A stretch of DNA of 64,000 nt from Bifidobacteriaceae bacterium (GCA_022650895.1 JALCQC010000005.1:58037-122036); one strand, 5' to 3'; shown: positions 35,389-44,277, counted from the first letter of the stretch. Made by a program: numbers and translations. Notes: a model not told the origin generated them from the sequence alone.

Positions 35389-36687
35389 CTATTGAAGAAC
35401 GCCAGTCGCCTGCAGGACACCGAAAAGCGTTCCAAGGATGATCAATCCCGCGAAATTGACGCCGAGGAACGTGGTGAGGAATTTCTTCCGTTCCTTGGGG
35501 AATTCCTTAATGAAGAGCGTGATGGTGATGAGATTTGCCAACGAGGCGATGGGGGAGCCGAGGCCGCCAATGTCTACGCCATAGAACAGTGCGGCTGGGG
35601 ATGTGGTGAACTGCGAAAGCAGAACGGTGATCGGCACATTGCTGATGAACTGGCTCAGCAGCAATCCCGACAGATACGTCGACATCGGCGAGCCGACCAA
35701 TCCGGTGAGGAAGGCGTGCAGCACTGCCATATGTGAAATGTTGCCGACTGCGATGAAGATAAAGAAGATGGTGGCGAGAAGGTTGTAATCGGCCTTGAGG
35801 AAAAGCCTACGATCCGCAATGAGCGTGATACCTACGGTCACCACGAGTGTCGCCCAGTCGGGAACGACTTGCAGCACGCAGAGGACAACGGAGACTGCGG
35901 CAAAAATAAACGGAATGATGCGCTTCGGGTTCACGATTTTCGGAGCCGTCGTGTCTGACGTGATCGGTCGCGGCTTTACAAAGGAGACGGAGCAGAACAG
36001 CAGGAGAATGCTCGCGGCGAAGAGGGGAAGCGAATAGCTGAAGAACGTTCCGATGCTGAGATTGAAATGAGTGTAGATGTACAGGTTGTGAGGATTTCCA
36101 ACCGGTGTGAGACTTGATCCGAGATTCGCACAGATGGTGACCATCGTGATGGGGAAATAAATATTTGCGTTTGATCTGCGTTTCATCATGAGAACGAGCG
36201 GAACAACCGTCAGAATCGTCACATCATTTGTGGCGAACATCGCAAGAAAGAGCGACAGCAGACACATCGCGATCGACAATGATCGTTCGTTGGTACATCT
36301 GATGAGGATGTGCATCGAGAGCCAGCTGATGAGTCCGTACTGATCAAAGGCCTTGATCACCAGCATCAGTTGGAACAGCACGATGATCACATGCCAGTCC
36401 ACGTAGCTCCACTGAGGGGTGTTAAAGAAGGAAGTGACGATAGAAACCGTGATGAGAATGGAGAGGAAAAGGTGGTTGACGATCACGCCCCATGCCGTGC
36501 GGATGAATCCTTTTTCTCTGAATTGATTCACGATGCTTCGTCGATGAACCGGAGGAGTTTCTGCAACGGAAGTCGAAGACGTCGATGCGTTTGTTTTCTT
36601 TGTTGTCTGCTGTGGTGTAGAAGGTAGCGCTGCCGGAGAAGGAGTCTCTTCAAGAGTCGGATCCGGTATGGCATTGCGGCTACTCAT
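35389..36687 (-). CDS. Anion/dicarboxylate transporter, CitMHS/ArsB (SLC13-like)
   Basis: The 432-residue membrane protein has a 60-residue hydrophilic N-terminus rich in Ser, Thr and Pro, followed by about eleven hydrophobic segments. TNDVTILTVVPLVL and SSLTPVGNPHNLYIY correspond to the paired ion-transporter hairpin motifs of the IT superfamily (ArsB, NhaD, SLC13 carboxylate carriers). Which substrate it moves is unclear; carboxylate or inorganic anion transport is most likely. It is on the same strand as the pyruvate oxidase gene with a 258 nt gap, so co-transcription is possible but not shown. Confidence 0.8.
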   Translation of the reverse strand: MSSRNAIPDPTLEETPSPAALPSTPQQTTKKTNASTSSTSVAETPPVHRRSIVNQFREKGFIRTAWGVIVNHLFLSILITVSIVTSFFNTPQWSYVDWHVIIVLFQLMLVIKAFDQYGLISWLSMHILIRCTNERSLSIAMCLLSLFLAMFATNDVTILTVVPLVLMMKRRSNANIYFPITMVTICANLGSSLTPVGNPHNLYIYTHFNLSIGTFFSYSLPLFAASILLLFCSVSFVKPRPITSDTTAPKIVNPKRIIPFIFAAVSVVLCVLQVVPDWATLVVTVGITLIADRRLFLKADYNLLATIFFIFIAVGNISHMAVLHAFLTGLVGSPMSTYLSGLLLSQFISNVPITVLLSQFTTSPAALFYGVDIGGLGSPIASLANLITITLFIKEFPKERKKFLTTFLGVNFAGLIILGTLFGVLQATGVLQ

Positions 36688-37055
36688 CTATTGCCTTTCT
36701 CAAGTTCTCAGGCGGTTTCGCGGGCACGTTGTTCCTCGTAAAGCTTGGTGCAGAAAATGGGACTTTGTCGCGTGGATTGCTGAAGACCTGCGAACCACGA
36801 AACCAGTATATCCGCAGGTCTGCCAGAAAGATGCGGCGAGTCATAAATCGTTACCGTCTCCGCATTGAGAGCGTGAACCTGTGCGTGTGGAACCGTATGC
36901 ACAGGTATGTGTGAGTGGAGTACGTTTCGCAATTCGACACGCCATGCGAAGTCACACTTCGATAAATTTTCCTTTATGAAGCGTGAAGCTCTGTGGAATG
37001 AAGTGTGAATGCCGGTGTGCGCTGCGGCAATGCCATGTGATGCGCAAATGCTGTG
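36688..37055. other. Intergenic region between transporter gene and tRNA-Met
   Basis: No gene is supported in these 368 bases. Short repeats with AAGTCACACTTC (about 36950) and AAGTGTGAATG (about 37000) occur, as well as several TGTGCG/TGCGC words, but I cannot assign a function. Confidence 0.4.
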
Positions 37056-37129
37056 TGGGGCGGCTCGGGCTTGAACCGAGGACCGAATCATTATGAGTGA
37101 TTTGCTCTAACCGACTGAGCTACCGCCCC
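37056..37129 (-). tRNA. tRNA with CAT anticodon, probably elongator tRNA-Met
   Basis: On the minus strand the sequence runs GGGGCGGTAGCTCAGTCGG, anticodon loop CTCATAA (CAT), T arm CTCGGTTCAAGCCCGAG and acceptor 3' strand CCGCCCC then A; CCA is not encoded. The D-arm and 5' G-C pairs argue against initiator tRNA. tRNA-Ile(CAT), the substrate of TilS, is the alternative. Confidence 0.9.
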
Positions 37130-37244
37130 CTGCAAACACTGAAGATACTAACAAACTGAACAGACCGAAACACTGACATCCCGAGAATTGATCTCAGGAA
37201 AATGAGCTGTTTTGATCGGGAGAGAGTGGAATCTCCTGCTGATG

Positions 37245-37886
37245 TCAATCGGTGACGGGAGAAAAGGCTCCTTCCACATGCATGTCGATGATGCCGATGG
37301 CTTCCATGGTTGACATCATCGTCGTTGGGCCCACGAATACGAACCCTTCGCGTTTCAATCTCTGCGAACACGCTATTGACTCGGGGGTGGTCGGCCGGAG
37401 ATCCGCTGTGGAACGGGGACGGGTGTGGTCCTGCGGTGCGTACGACCACAGTAGTTCCGCAAGATTCGGGGTATCTGGAGAATTCCGCAGCCTTAACGTC
37501 GCCTGCGCGTTCGTGCGTGCGGCTTCAATCTTTCTGCGGTTTCGGATGATGGAAGAGTCTTTCAAGAGTTCGGCAATCTTCTCGTCGTTGAAGGAAGCGA
37601 CGACGTCTGGTGAGAACCCTTCGAAGGCTTTTCTGAAGGCGGGACGGCGCTCCAGAATAGTTTTCCATGAAAGCCCTGCTTGGAAGGCTTCGAGGCAAAG
37701 ACGTTCGTAGATCTCCTGCTCATCATGTGTCGGTAGTCCCCATTCGGTGTCGTAATAGTCGCGAAGGAGACCGGGTGCGGCTGCCCACTCGGGGCGTAGA
37801 AGACCGTCCTCGCACTGAATAAGGCCGTTGGGCATCCGAGTGAATGAGGCGTCCGTGGCCTCTTTTCCATGGAGGAGTGTTCTCAT
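37245..37886 (-). CDS. tag: DNA-3-methyladenine glycosylase I
   Basis: The 213-residue base-excision repair enzyme removes 3-methyladenine from alkylated DNA. It shows the family's substrate pocket YYDTEWGLPTHDEQEIYERL, GLSWKTILERRPAFRKAF and SSIIRNRRKIEAARTNA, and the C-terminal FVGPTTMMSTMEAIG. ATG 37886 is preceded by GAGAGGAAAACACA; a longer frame begins in an unrelated stretch. The N-terminus of about 20 residues precedes the domain. It is divergent from the SSB gene, 192 nt away; both products concern DNA maintenance, but no shared promoter is apparent. Confidence 0.92.
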   Translation of the reverse strand: MRTLLHGKEATDASFTRMPNGLIQCEDGLLRPEWAAAPGLLRDYYDTEWGLPTHDEQEIYERLCLEAFQAGLSWKTILERRPAFRKAFEGFSPDVVASFNDEKIAELLKDSSIIRNRRKIEAARTNAQATLRLRNSPDTPNLAELLWSYAPQDHTRPRSTADLRPTTPESIACSQRLKREGFVFVGPTTMMSTMEAIGIIDMHVEGAFSPVTD

Positions 37887-38078
37887 TGTGTTTTCCTCTC
37901 GTCGTGAAGTCTTTTTCCACAATAGGGGCGGGAGAGCGTGTTGCATACAAAAAGTCAGGGTTGTGGCCTGATGCGCCCATTCGACCACAACCCTCTGAGA
38001 TGAGTGTGTGACTTTGGATCTTTCTGCATTCTTGAATCACACGGAATCCAGCAGAGGATTTCGTCGCAGAAAGGAAGA

Positions 38079-38792
38079 ATGATGGTTTTGTCATCGTCGA
38101 TAGTATTGCGTGGTTTCTTGGGAACGGATCCGAAGAGTTTTAATGCGAACGGAGCCTCTGGCTGCTCTTTCCGGTTGGCGTCGTCCCGAGGGTATTACGA
38201 TCGAAAAGCTCAGCGCTGGAAAGATTCTCCGACGACATGGATATCCGTGCGTTCCTTCCGCAATCTTGCGGTGAACGTCACTCAGGCACTGTCAAAGGGA
38301 GATCCAGTCGTCGTTGTCGGAGAACTTGTCACCGATGAATGGGAGCAGGAGGGGACTCATCGAACGGCGCTGGTACTGCAGGCGAGTGTGATTGGCCACG
38401 ATCTCACTCAAGGGGTGAGCCGTTTCGTACGGACGCGCGCGTCGCATTCTGCGGCGGTGACCACCGCTAGTGCGGAACAGGGCTCTGCCCATGGAGAACT
38501 CTCTTCTAACGATCCGCAGGTTGCGGGGATGTCGGTTTTCGTTCCCTCCGTCGGAGAGCAGGAACCGCTACAGGACGAAAATCGTCTTGCGGATTCCTCC
38601 TTGAGCGGCGTTCCGAGTAATCATGTATCGGCGTGGGAGGATTCACAGGGAGAGGGAACTGCTCGAATAGATGAATTTGGTGGCTTCATTGATAGTGCCG
38701 GGCCAGAAGATTCGGAGTCGTCGACTGCGGCGGTGGAAGAGACACCTCTGAATCGAGACGAGGAGAGAACAGAAGAGGCCGTCATGGTGTAA
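38079..38792 (+). CDS. Single-stranded DNA-binding protein paralogue
   Basis: The 237-residue protein has a single OB-fold SSB domain over about residues 3-110 (MVLSSSIVLRGFLGTDP, WISVRSFRNLAVNV, GDPVVVVGELVTDEW) and a long acidic Ser/Glu-rich tail. The tail ends EEAVMV rather than the DDDIPF-type tip of replicative SSB, so it probably does not recruit the usual SSB partners and looks like a second SSB, such as the Actinobacterial SsbB used in competence or recombination. ATG 38079 follows AAGGAAG; ATG 38082 is adjacent. Confidence 0.85.
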   Translation: MMVLSSSIVLRGFLGTDPKSFNANGASGCSFRLASSRGYYDRKAQRWKDSPTTWISVRSFRNLAVNVTQALSKGDPVVVVGELVTDEWEQEGTHRTALVLQASVIGHDLTQGVSRFVRTRASHSAAVTTASAEQGSAHGELSSNDPQVAGMSVFVPSVGEQEPLQDENRLADSSLSGVPSNHVSAWEDSQGEGTARIDEFGGFIDSAGPEDSESSTAAVEETPLNRDEERTEEAVMV

Positions 38793-38838
38793 CACGACGG
38801 CCTCGGACTTCACTATCGTCATTGACGACGATGATTGG

Positions 38839-40893
38839 TTACCAGATACGCACCCGTTCATCCGGATCGCGCCACATTGTATCGCCCGATTCGACATGGA
38901 AGGCATCGTAGAAGGCATCGACGTTGCTGACGATTCCGTTGGTCCGGAATTCGGCGGGGGAGTGCGGGTCAATCGCCAGATACTGTTCGGCGAGTTCGTC
39001 GCGGTTCTTCGTGCGCCAGATGGTGGCATAGGAGAGGAAGAAGCGCTGTGCTCCGGTTTCCCCGTCAATGACAGGTGCCTGTGCGAGGGAGGACTTGAGA
39101 TCTTCTGGTGTGTCAACATTTCCGCCAATGGAGAGCGCATAGGCCTTCAGCGCGATATTGACGCCGCCGAGGTCACCGATGTTCTCGCCAATGGTGAAGG
39201 CACCATTCACGTGGGGTGCCTTTTCGGGAGTACCCTCCGCCTCATACTTCTGTTGTAGTTGGAAGGGGACGAACGAGTTGTATTGCTCGATGAGGGCCTT
39301 GGTCCGCTTTTCGAAATTGGCGCGGTCCGATTCGGTCCACCAGTTGTTCAGCTTGCCGTCGCCGTCGTATTTGCTGCCCTGGTCGTCAAAGCCGTGGCCT
39401 ATCTCGTGTCCGATGACAGCGCCGATTCCGCCGTAGTTCGTTGCGTCATCAGCCTCGGGGTCGAAGAAAGGAGGTTGCAGAATGGCGGCAGGGAACACAA
39501 TGACGTTCATCGTCGGTTCGTAATAGGCGTTGACGGTCTGTGGATTCATCAGCCACTCGTCTTTGTCGACGGGTGTGCCGGCCTTCGCCATCTGATATCC
39601 AGCCTCATAGACATTGGCGGCTCGTATATTGCTGACCAGATCCTGATCCTCGTTCACATGGAGAGCGGAATAGTCACGCCAATGGTTTGTATAGCCGATC
39701 TTCGGCGAGAACTTGGCAAGCTTTTCAAGAGCTTTCTTTTTGGTTCCTTCGCCCAGCCAATCACTGGAGGTGATGGAGACACGGTAGGCCTTGATGAGGT
39801 TCGACACCAGAGTCTCCATGCGTTCCTTCGACTCTGCAGGGAAATGGCGTTGAACATAGACCTTGCCAACTTCTTCGCCACTGATGCCGTTGACGAGGCC
39901 GACTGCTCGCTTCCACCGATCCTTGATCTTGGTCGTGCCGGAAAGCACCTTTCCATAGAAATCGAAGGAGGCGGATTCGAAGGCGTGAGTCAAGTATGAG
40001 GCACGCGCCATCAGCTGGTGCGCCAACGCCCACGTCTTCCAAGCGTCGAGGCTTTCCTCATTCCACACTGCATCGAGTCCGGTGAGGAAGCTGGGCTCGT
40101 GAACGATGACACGGGCGAAAGCCTGTGAGAAATCGACGGGCTGGGACTCCGTGGCTGGGCTTGCGTCGTACGCGCGCTGCCACTGAGACACCCATTCACC
40201 CAGATCAAGGTGGGGAAGGGCCTTCGCCAGTTTGTCCCAGGTGTAGGGGTTATAGGTCTTGTCTTCATCGCGGGTCTCCACCACGGTCCAGTGATGAGCA
40301 GCGATCTTCGTTTCAAGGTCGACGACCTGTGCGGAACGGCGTTGTGCTTCTTCGTCATCCGCAGCAAGTCCTGCAAGAACGAAGAACTTTGCCAGCATGG
40401 CGGCGTAGGCGTCGCGAACCGGCCTGTAGCGATCTTCGCGGTAATAGGCTTCGTCCGGCAATCCCAGGCCGGCTTGCCCGATGTGAGTGATGTTGGTGGA
40501 GGAATCACCTGGGTCCGGATATACGGCGATTCCGAGGAAATCAGGTCCTCCAGCTGGGTTGAGGGACCCTAATACGGAGAGAAGATCAGACTTGCTTGCT
40601 GCGCCTGAAATGGCGTCGAGTTCGGTCTGGATGGGGGTGACTCCTGCCGCTTCAATGGCGTCTTCGTCAAGGAAGCTGTGGTAGAGCACCGTGGATTTCG
40701 GTGCCTGCGGATCCTTCTCCTCAAGGATCGTGCGAATTTGGGCTTCGGCGGTTTCGGCCAGTTGGTCGAAGGAACCGAAGCGGGAGCGGTCGGCCGGAAG
40801 CTGATAGGAATCAAGCCACGGGCCGTTTACATAGCGGAAGAAATCATCACGAGGGGAGACGGATGATGAGAATTCCCTTTTTGTAGTCGTCAT
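38839..40893 (-). CDS. pepO: M13-family zinc metallopeptidase (PepO-like)
   Basis: The 684-residue endopeptidase of the neprilysin family cleaves oligopeptides. The zinc site HEIGH lies at 496-500, with the third ligand Glu in GENIGDLGG about 60 residues downstream, and the substrate-binding NAYYEPTMNVIVFPAAILQPPFF precedes it. The N-terminal PRDDFFRYVNGPWL is the usual M13 opening. No signal peptide is visible, so it is probably cytoplasmic as in lactic acid bacteria, where PepO helps peptide nutrition. The C-terminus ends VRIW, matching the family end with Val in place of the common Cys. Confidence 0.93.
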   Translation of the reverse strand: MTTTKREFSSSVSPRDDFFRYVNGPWLDSYQLPADRSRFGSFDQLAETAEAQIRTILEEKDPQAPKSTVLYHSFLDEDAIEAAGVTPIQTELDAISGAASKSDLLSVLGSLNPAGGPDFLGIAVYPDPGDSSTNITHIGQAGLGLPDEAYYREDRYRPVRDAYAAMLAKFFVLAGLAADDEEAQRRSAQVVDLETKIAAHHWTVVETRDEDKTYNPYTWDKLAKALPHLDLGEWVSQWQRAYDASPATESQPVDFSQAFARVIVHEPSFLTGLDAVWNEESLDAWKTWALAHQLMARASYLTHAFESASFDFYGKVLSGTTKIKDRWKRAVGLVNGISGEEVGKVYVQRHFPAESKERMETLVSNLIKAYRVSITSSDWLGEGTKKKALEKLAKFSPKIGYTNHWRDYSALHVNEDQDLVSNIRAANVYEAGYQMAKAGTPVDKDEWLMNPQTVNAYYEPTMNVIVFPAAILQPPFFDPEADDATNYGGIGAVIGHEIGHGFDDQGSKYDGDGKLNNWWTESDRANFEKRTKALIEQYNSFVPFQLQQKYEAEGTPEKAPHVNGAFTIGENIGDLGGVNIALKAYALSIGGNVDTPEDLKSSLAQAPVIDGETGAQRFFLSYATIWRTKNRDELAEQYLAIDPHSPAEFRTNGIVSNVDAFYDAFHVESGDTMWRDPDERVRIW

Positions 40894-40959
40894 GAATCAC
40901 AGGCTAATCGCGTGAAATGACAACGAAGAATGAATTCTCTTACGAGCGGATTCGGAGGA

Positions 40960-41135
40960 AAGTTTCCGGTAGGTATCTATGCAAATTGTGCGAGCTGTGA
41001 GAACTGTGCGAACTCCGCAATCTACCCAAACTATGCAAGACCATGCACACTACGTGCACCACTTAATCTGTGTGAGCTCTTTAATCTGTGAGTTCTGCGA
41101 AGACGGTCGTATGAATCCACACGAAAAGCTGGAGT
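40960..41135. repeat. Short degenerate direct repeats between pepO and GNAT genes
   Basis: The gene-free interval contains repeated words such as GTGCGAGCTGTGAGAACTGTG (shortened here to GTGCGA/CTGTG units) and TTAATCTGTG twice. ACGAAAAGCTGG occurs at 41121-41132 and again at 41140-41151, the second copy forming the end of the GNAT gene. Confidence 0.5.
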
Positions 41136-41723
41136 CTATACGAAAAGCTGGTAGACGTAGCGGAGATCATGGGGGTCGTCGTGCATTCGCACGACTCCCG
41201 CTCTTTGGAAACCTGTCTTTGCAATGAGATGCTGCATGCGGAGGTTCTTGGCGTGCGTGTCAATACGGAACTGCCGAAAGCCGAGGTCTTTTCCTCGTTC
41301 GATCAATGCCTTAAGAAGGCGCTCGCCAAGGTGCTGACCGTGGAAATCGGGTGAGACGGAGACCCGGTGCAATGCCGCATAAGGTGTATCGCTCCCAGGA
41401 AGCCATCGCCCGTCGTAGATGGCGGAATAATTGGGGTCCGGCTTTTGCCACAGTGCGGCACAGCCTGCGGTTACCCCATCAATTTCGAGGACATATTCCC
41501 ACGCGTTGTCAATGTCTTTGGTGACGGTTCCTTCGTTTGGCGTTCCCTTCTGCCATTGAGGGATGCCGTCAGTTTTCAGCAGCGCTTTGGAATAGTTGAT
41601 GAGCTGCATGATGTGAGCGAGGTCCTCGGAAGTGGCGACGCGTAAGCGAGAGGAATCCTCCCGTTGTGTCACGTGTTGTGTTCTGTGGTCCATTTCGTGA
41701 GCGGTGTTCGATTCGTCATTCAT
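41136..41723 (-). CDS. GNAT-family N-acetyltransferase
   Basis: The 195-residue protein has a GNAT domain starting around residue 28 (RLRVATSEDLAHIMQLINYS), the acetyl-CoA pyrophosphate loop region SPDFHGQHLGERLLKALI and the closing FRIDTHAKNLRMQHLIAKTGF. The substrate is unknown. I prefer ATG 41723, with GGGGATG eight bases upstream, over ATG 41732. The N-terminal 25 residues are hydrophilic and poorly conserved in appearance. The last codons overlap a 12 bp direct repeat, so the C-terminal residues may derive from a small duplication. The mntP gene diverges 156 nt away. Confidence 0.88.
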   Translation of the reverse strand: MNDESNTAHEMDHRTQHVTQREDSSRLRVATSEDLAHIMQLINYSKALLKTDGIPQWQKGTPNEGTVTKDIDNAWEYVLEIDGVTAGCAALWQKPDPNYSAIYDGRWLPGSDTPYAALHRVSVSPDFHGQHLGERLLKALIERGKDLGFRQFRIDTHAKNLRMQHLIAKTGFQRAGVVRMHDDPHDLRYVYQLFV

Positions 41724-41879
41724 TATTGACATCCCCAAAAGGACACAACGACACCTTGACATTTTTCTTGGGGGAGGAAGGGTTCGACCCACCAAACTCG
41801 ACACTTAGAACCTTAAAACGTTGAAGTTGCAGCACTTTTGGCTTTACGGTGATTTCATCGGCTGAAATGAGGTTTTGCC
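41724..41879 (+). promoter_or_regulatory. mntP upstream region
   Basis: This divergent region has CCCCAA at about 41734 and TTGGGG at about 41772, able to pair, a TTGACA at 41756-41761, and GAGG seven bases before the mntP ATG. Many mntP genes carry a yybP-ykoY Mn2+ riboswitch in this position. GGGGGAGGAAGGG is loosely like its 5' core, but I cannot fit the rest of the consensus. Confidence 0.3.
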
Positions 41880-42500
41880 ATGTCCATTTTCCAGATTTTT
41901 CTCGTAGCAGTTGGCGTCGCACTCGATGCCTTCGCGGTTTCGCTTGCTCACGGAGTCTCCATGCCGGGAGTCCGCGTAAACTCCGGTGAAACTGTCGCGG
42001 CAAAATCTCGGAACTCTTTTCTCTCGCCCCGCCTCAAAGTGTGGATTAAGGGCGCAGGAATCGTTGGACTATGGTTTGGCGGTTTTCAGCTGGTGATGGC
42101 GCTTATCGGTTATTTCGTTGGTGATCGCCTGAAATTTATCCCCGAAAACGCCACGCGATGGCTCGTCTTCGGTATTTTTCTGATTCTCTCCATCCTGATG
42201 TTGCGTGAGGCGTTCATGCCGGGATCGCCTCGTTCGACAGCCCAGATGTTTTCTGCACGGAAGATGGCACCCCTTGCGTTGGCAACGAGTATTGATTCGT
42301 TGGCCATCGGAGTGACGCTGGCGCTGACCGGGACCAACCCTTGGCTGAGTACGGGCCTCATCGGGGTGGTGACACTTGTTCTCTCCGCAATCGGATTTGT
42401 CACCGGCTCGGCTGTGGGAAGCAAACTTGAATTCGCATCACAGCTGGTAGGTGCGGGACTTCTTCTGGCGGTCGGTATCAAAGTGTTGCTGGGAATATAG
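41880..42500 (+). CDS. mntP: Manganese efflux pump MntP
   Basis: MntP exports excess Mn2+ across the cytoplasmic membrane. The 206-residue protein has six membrane segments and the two conserved acidic sites in ALDAFAVSLAHG (Asp16) and ATSIDSLAIG (Asp139), related by the internal repeat of the family. A hydrophilic insertion at about residues 28-50 makes it slightly longer than the E. coli protein of 188 residues. ATG 41880 follows GAGGTTTTGCC. It is a single gene, followed by tRNA-Gly. Control by manganese is likely from knowledge of the family. Confidence 0.9.
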   Translation: MSIFQIFLVAVGVALDAFAVSLAHGVSMPGVRVNSGETVAAKSRNSFLSPRLKVWIKGAGIVGLWFGGFQLVMALIGYFVGDRLKFIPENATRWLVFGIFLILSILMLREAFMPGSPRSTAQMFSARKMAPLALATSIDSLAIGVTLALTGTNPWLSTGLIGVVTLVLSAIGFVTGSAVGSKLEFASQLVGAGLLLAVGIKVLLGI

Positions 42501-42601
42501 GAACTGGAAATGTGGAATACGGTACGAACGTGGTGCGGTGACCCGCCGACGCCCACAAGTCCAAACCCCCTGTATACTTAAAACTCGGATTCACTTCCAA
42601 C

Positions 42602-42675
42602 GCGAGCGTAGCTCAATGGTAGAGCCTCAGTCTTCCAAACTGATTACGCGGGTTCGATTCCCGTCGCTCGCTCCA
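42602..42675 (+). tRNA. tRNA-Gly (anticodon TCC)
   Basis: GCGAGCGTAGCTCAATGG opens the gene, the anticodon loop is CTTCCAA (TCC), the T arm is CGGGTTCGATTCCCG and the acceptor closes CGCTCGC with T and an encoded CCA. Confidence 0.96.
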
Positions 42676-42689
42676 CTGAAAAACATTGG

Positions 42690-42735
42690 AAAGACGCCAT
42701 TCCCTGATTGCGAAGGATGGCGTCTTTCTTGTTTT
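42690..42735 (+). terminator. Intrinsic terminator after tRNA-Gly
   Basis: AAAGACGCCAT (42690-42700) pairs perfectly with ATGGCGTCTTT (42717-42727), followed by CTTGTTTT, 15 nt beyond the tRNA. Confidence 0.85.
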
Positions 42736-43013
42736 CAGGAGGGTTCGGGCGGATTTTCGGTTGGGCAATTTTCCGCAGAATCTCGCGCATTCATTGGCAC
42801 TATAGTGCGCTTCCAGTGCGCAACGAGTGCAGTGAGAGTGCTCATGGAGTACCCGATAGAGTACCGGTTTTGGACACCCGTAAACCGCGAGAAATCGCGA
42901 ACAACGATGACGAGTGGAAGAGACAGTTGTCTGCCATCTCACGTCGAACGGCAGGTCCTAGTGTTAGTCTTTCGATACATTTGAAATAGCGAATTGCTCG
43001 GAAAGGTCGTGTT
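42736..43013 (+). promoter_or_regulatory. Upstream region of the Ser-rich membrane protein gene
   Basis: No gene is supported. A perfect 12 bp palindrome, GCACTATAGTGC, lies at 42797-42808 and contains a TATAGT box. GAGTAC repeats at about 42845 and 42856. The gene's ribosome binding site is weak, GGAAAGGTCGTGTT. Confidence 0.35.
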
Positions 43014-43868
43014 ATGTCTGATTCTCAGCTCCATACCGATACTTCTGAGCAGACGACAAGAACGGACGAAACGCACTCCACGGCAGAGAATGTCGATGCA
43101 GCGTCTGCACAGTCGGCAGAAACTCAGCGACATTTACATGCTGCTGCTGCGGGTAAAGACGCTGGGTCTTCAGACGGTTCCGAGTTTTCACAGGACTCTT
43201 CGCGGGACTCTTCACAGGAGTCTTTACAGGACTCGGAGATGGCAGCCGTCGAAGTCCGCGATGCCATCGAATCGTTACAGACCCCGCATCATGCGGTGTC
43301 GCTTGCTGAACAGAAACGCAAGCACCGGCATCCGGGAGCGTGGGTTGTCACCATTCTCGTCATCCTTGTGGCCATGATCGTTCCCTATTGGTTCGGTCGC
43401 GATTTTTCCATCAACCACACGGATACCGTTCTTAAAGTATTGAGGACCTTTGATCCGCGCGGTCTCGCACTGATTTCGTGGGTTGTTGTCGTCATTATCT
43501 TCGCGTCGGTTGGGTTGGCGATCAACGGATGGCTGCGTAAGTTGTGGATCCTTGTCGCGATTCTCTCTTTTTCCGCCGAACAGTTTTTGGCCGGACTCTC
43601 CCTGCTGAAGAGCAATTTCTGGTATTCCACGTACGTTGTTTTCCATGCCCACGCCGTGTATGCAAACGCCATCAATCTCGGTATCATCGCGGCGGTCGCC
43701 GGTCTGGTGGTGTTCGCGGTGGTTTTCGTGGCGATCCTCGTCCTCATCAAGCGCACCTCTCCACTCAATGTCCTGACCCGGGCAGGATCGGCGCTTTCCT
43801 GTTTCCTCATCATTGAGCTTGCAGCGTTATTCATCGTTCTTTTCGGCGGAATTATCACGATAGTGTGA
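43014..43868 (+). CDS. Membrane protein with Ser-rich N-terminus, unknown function
   Basis: I do not recognise this 284-residue protein. Residues 1-100 are hydrophilic and dominated by Ser, Asp, Glu, Thr and Gln, including an imperfect DSSRDSSQESLQDS repeat; five hydrophobic segments follow (about 108-125, 150-170, 176-192, 218-245 and 258-282). The layout, a disordered cytoplasmic head and a compact membrane domain, suggests a regulatory or structural membrane protein. It precedes rpsO in the same direction by 132 nt but probably has its own promoter. Confidence 0.75.
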   Translation: MSDSQLHTDTSEQTTRTDETHSTAENVDAASAQSAETQRHLHAAAAGKDAGSSDGSEFSQDSSRDSSQESLQDSEMAAVEVRDAIESLQTPHHAVSLAEQKRKHRHPGAWVVTILVILVAMIVPYWFGRDFSINHTDTVLKVLRTFDPRGLALISWVVVVIIFASVGLAINGWLRKLWILVAILSFSAEQFLAGLSLLKSNFWYSTYVVFHAHAVYANAINLGIIAAVAGLVVFAVVFVAILVLIKRTSPLNVLTRAGSALSCFLIIELAALFIVLFGGIITIV

Positions 43869-44000
43869 TTTTCCGTCCCGCGGTCTGGTGTTTGTCGGGA
43901 GCGGGCGTGTAAACTTTCACTTTGGCGTACACCGCCCGCGGATACAGAGCGCCGCATCATCGTGATGTTGGCACCGCGCAACAAGTAACAAGGAGGAGCT

Positions 44001-44270
44001 GTGGCACTCAGCACCGAAGAAAAGAAGTCCATCGTTTCAGAGTTCGCAACGCATGAGGGCGATACTGGCTCCCCAGAGGTTCAGGTTGCGCTCCTCAGCA
44101 AGCAGATTGCAGATCTGACCGAGCACCTCAAGAGCCACAAGCACGATAACCATTCGCGCCGCGGCATGCAGTTGATGATTGGTAATCGTCGCCGCCTGCT
44201 CAACTACTTGCGCAAGGAGGATGTTGACCGTTACCGTTCACTCATTGAGCGTCTCGGTTTGCGTCGATAA
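44001..44270 (+). CDS. rpsO: 30S ribosomal protein S15
   Basis: The 89-residue product is S15, which binds 16S rRNA early in 30S assembly and bridges to the large subunit. Its [20 protein letters not shown] core and IERLGLRR end are family hallmarks. The GTG start follows AAGGAGGAGCT. It is followed by a strong terminator and then by pnp, the common rpsO-pnp order; processing of the shared transcript is possible but the terminator suggests partial uncoupling. Confidence 0.98.
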   Translation: MALSTEEKKSIVSEFATHEGDTGSPEVQVALLSKQIADLTEHLKSHKHDNHSRRGMQLMIGNRRRLLNYLRKEDVDRYRSLIERLGLRR

Positions 44271-44277
44271 AACTTCC

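Noticed and set aside
41730..41879. A definite yybP-ykoY riboswitch upstream of mntP
   Set aside because: The GGGGAG-like core is present but I could not fit the paired loops of the consensus, so it is kept only as a question.
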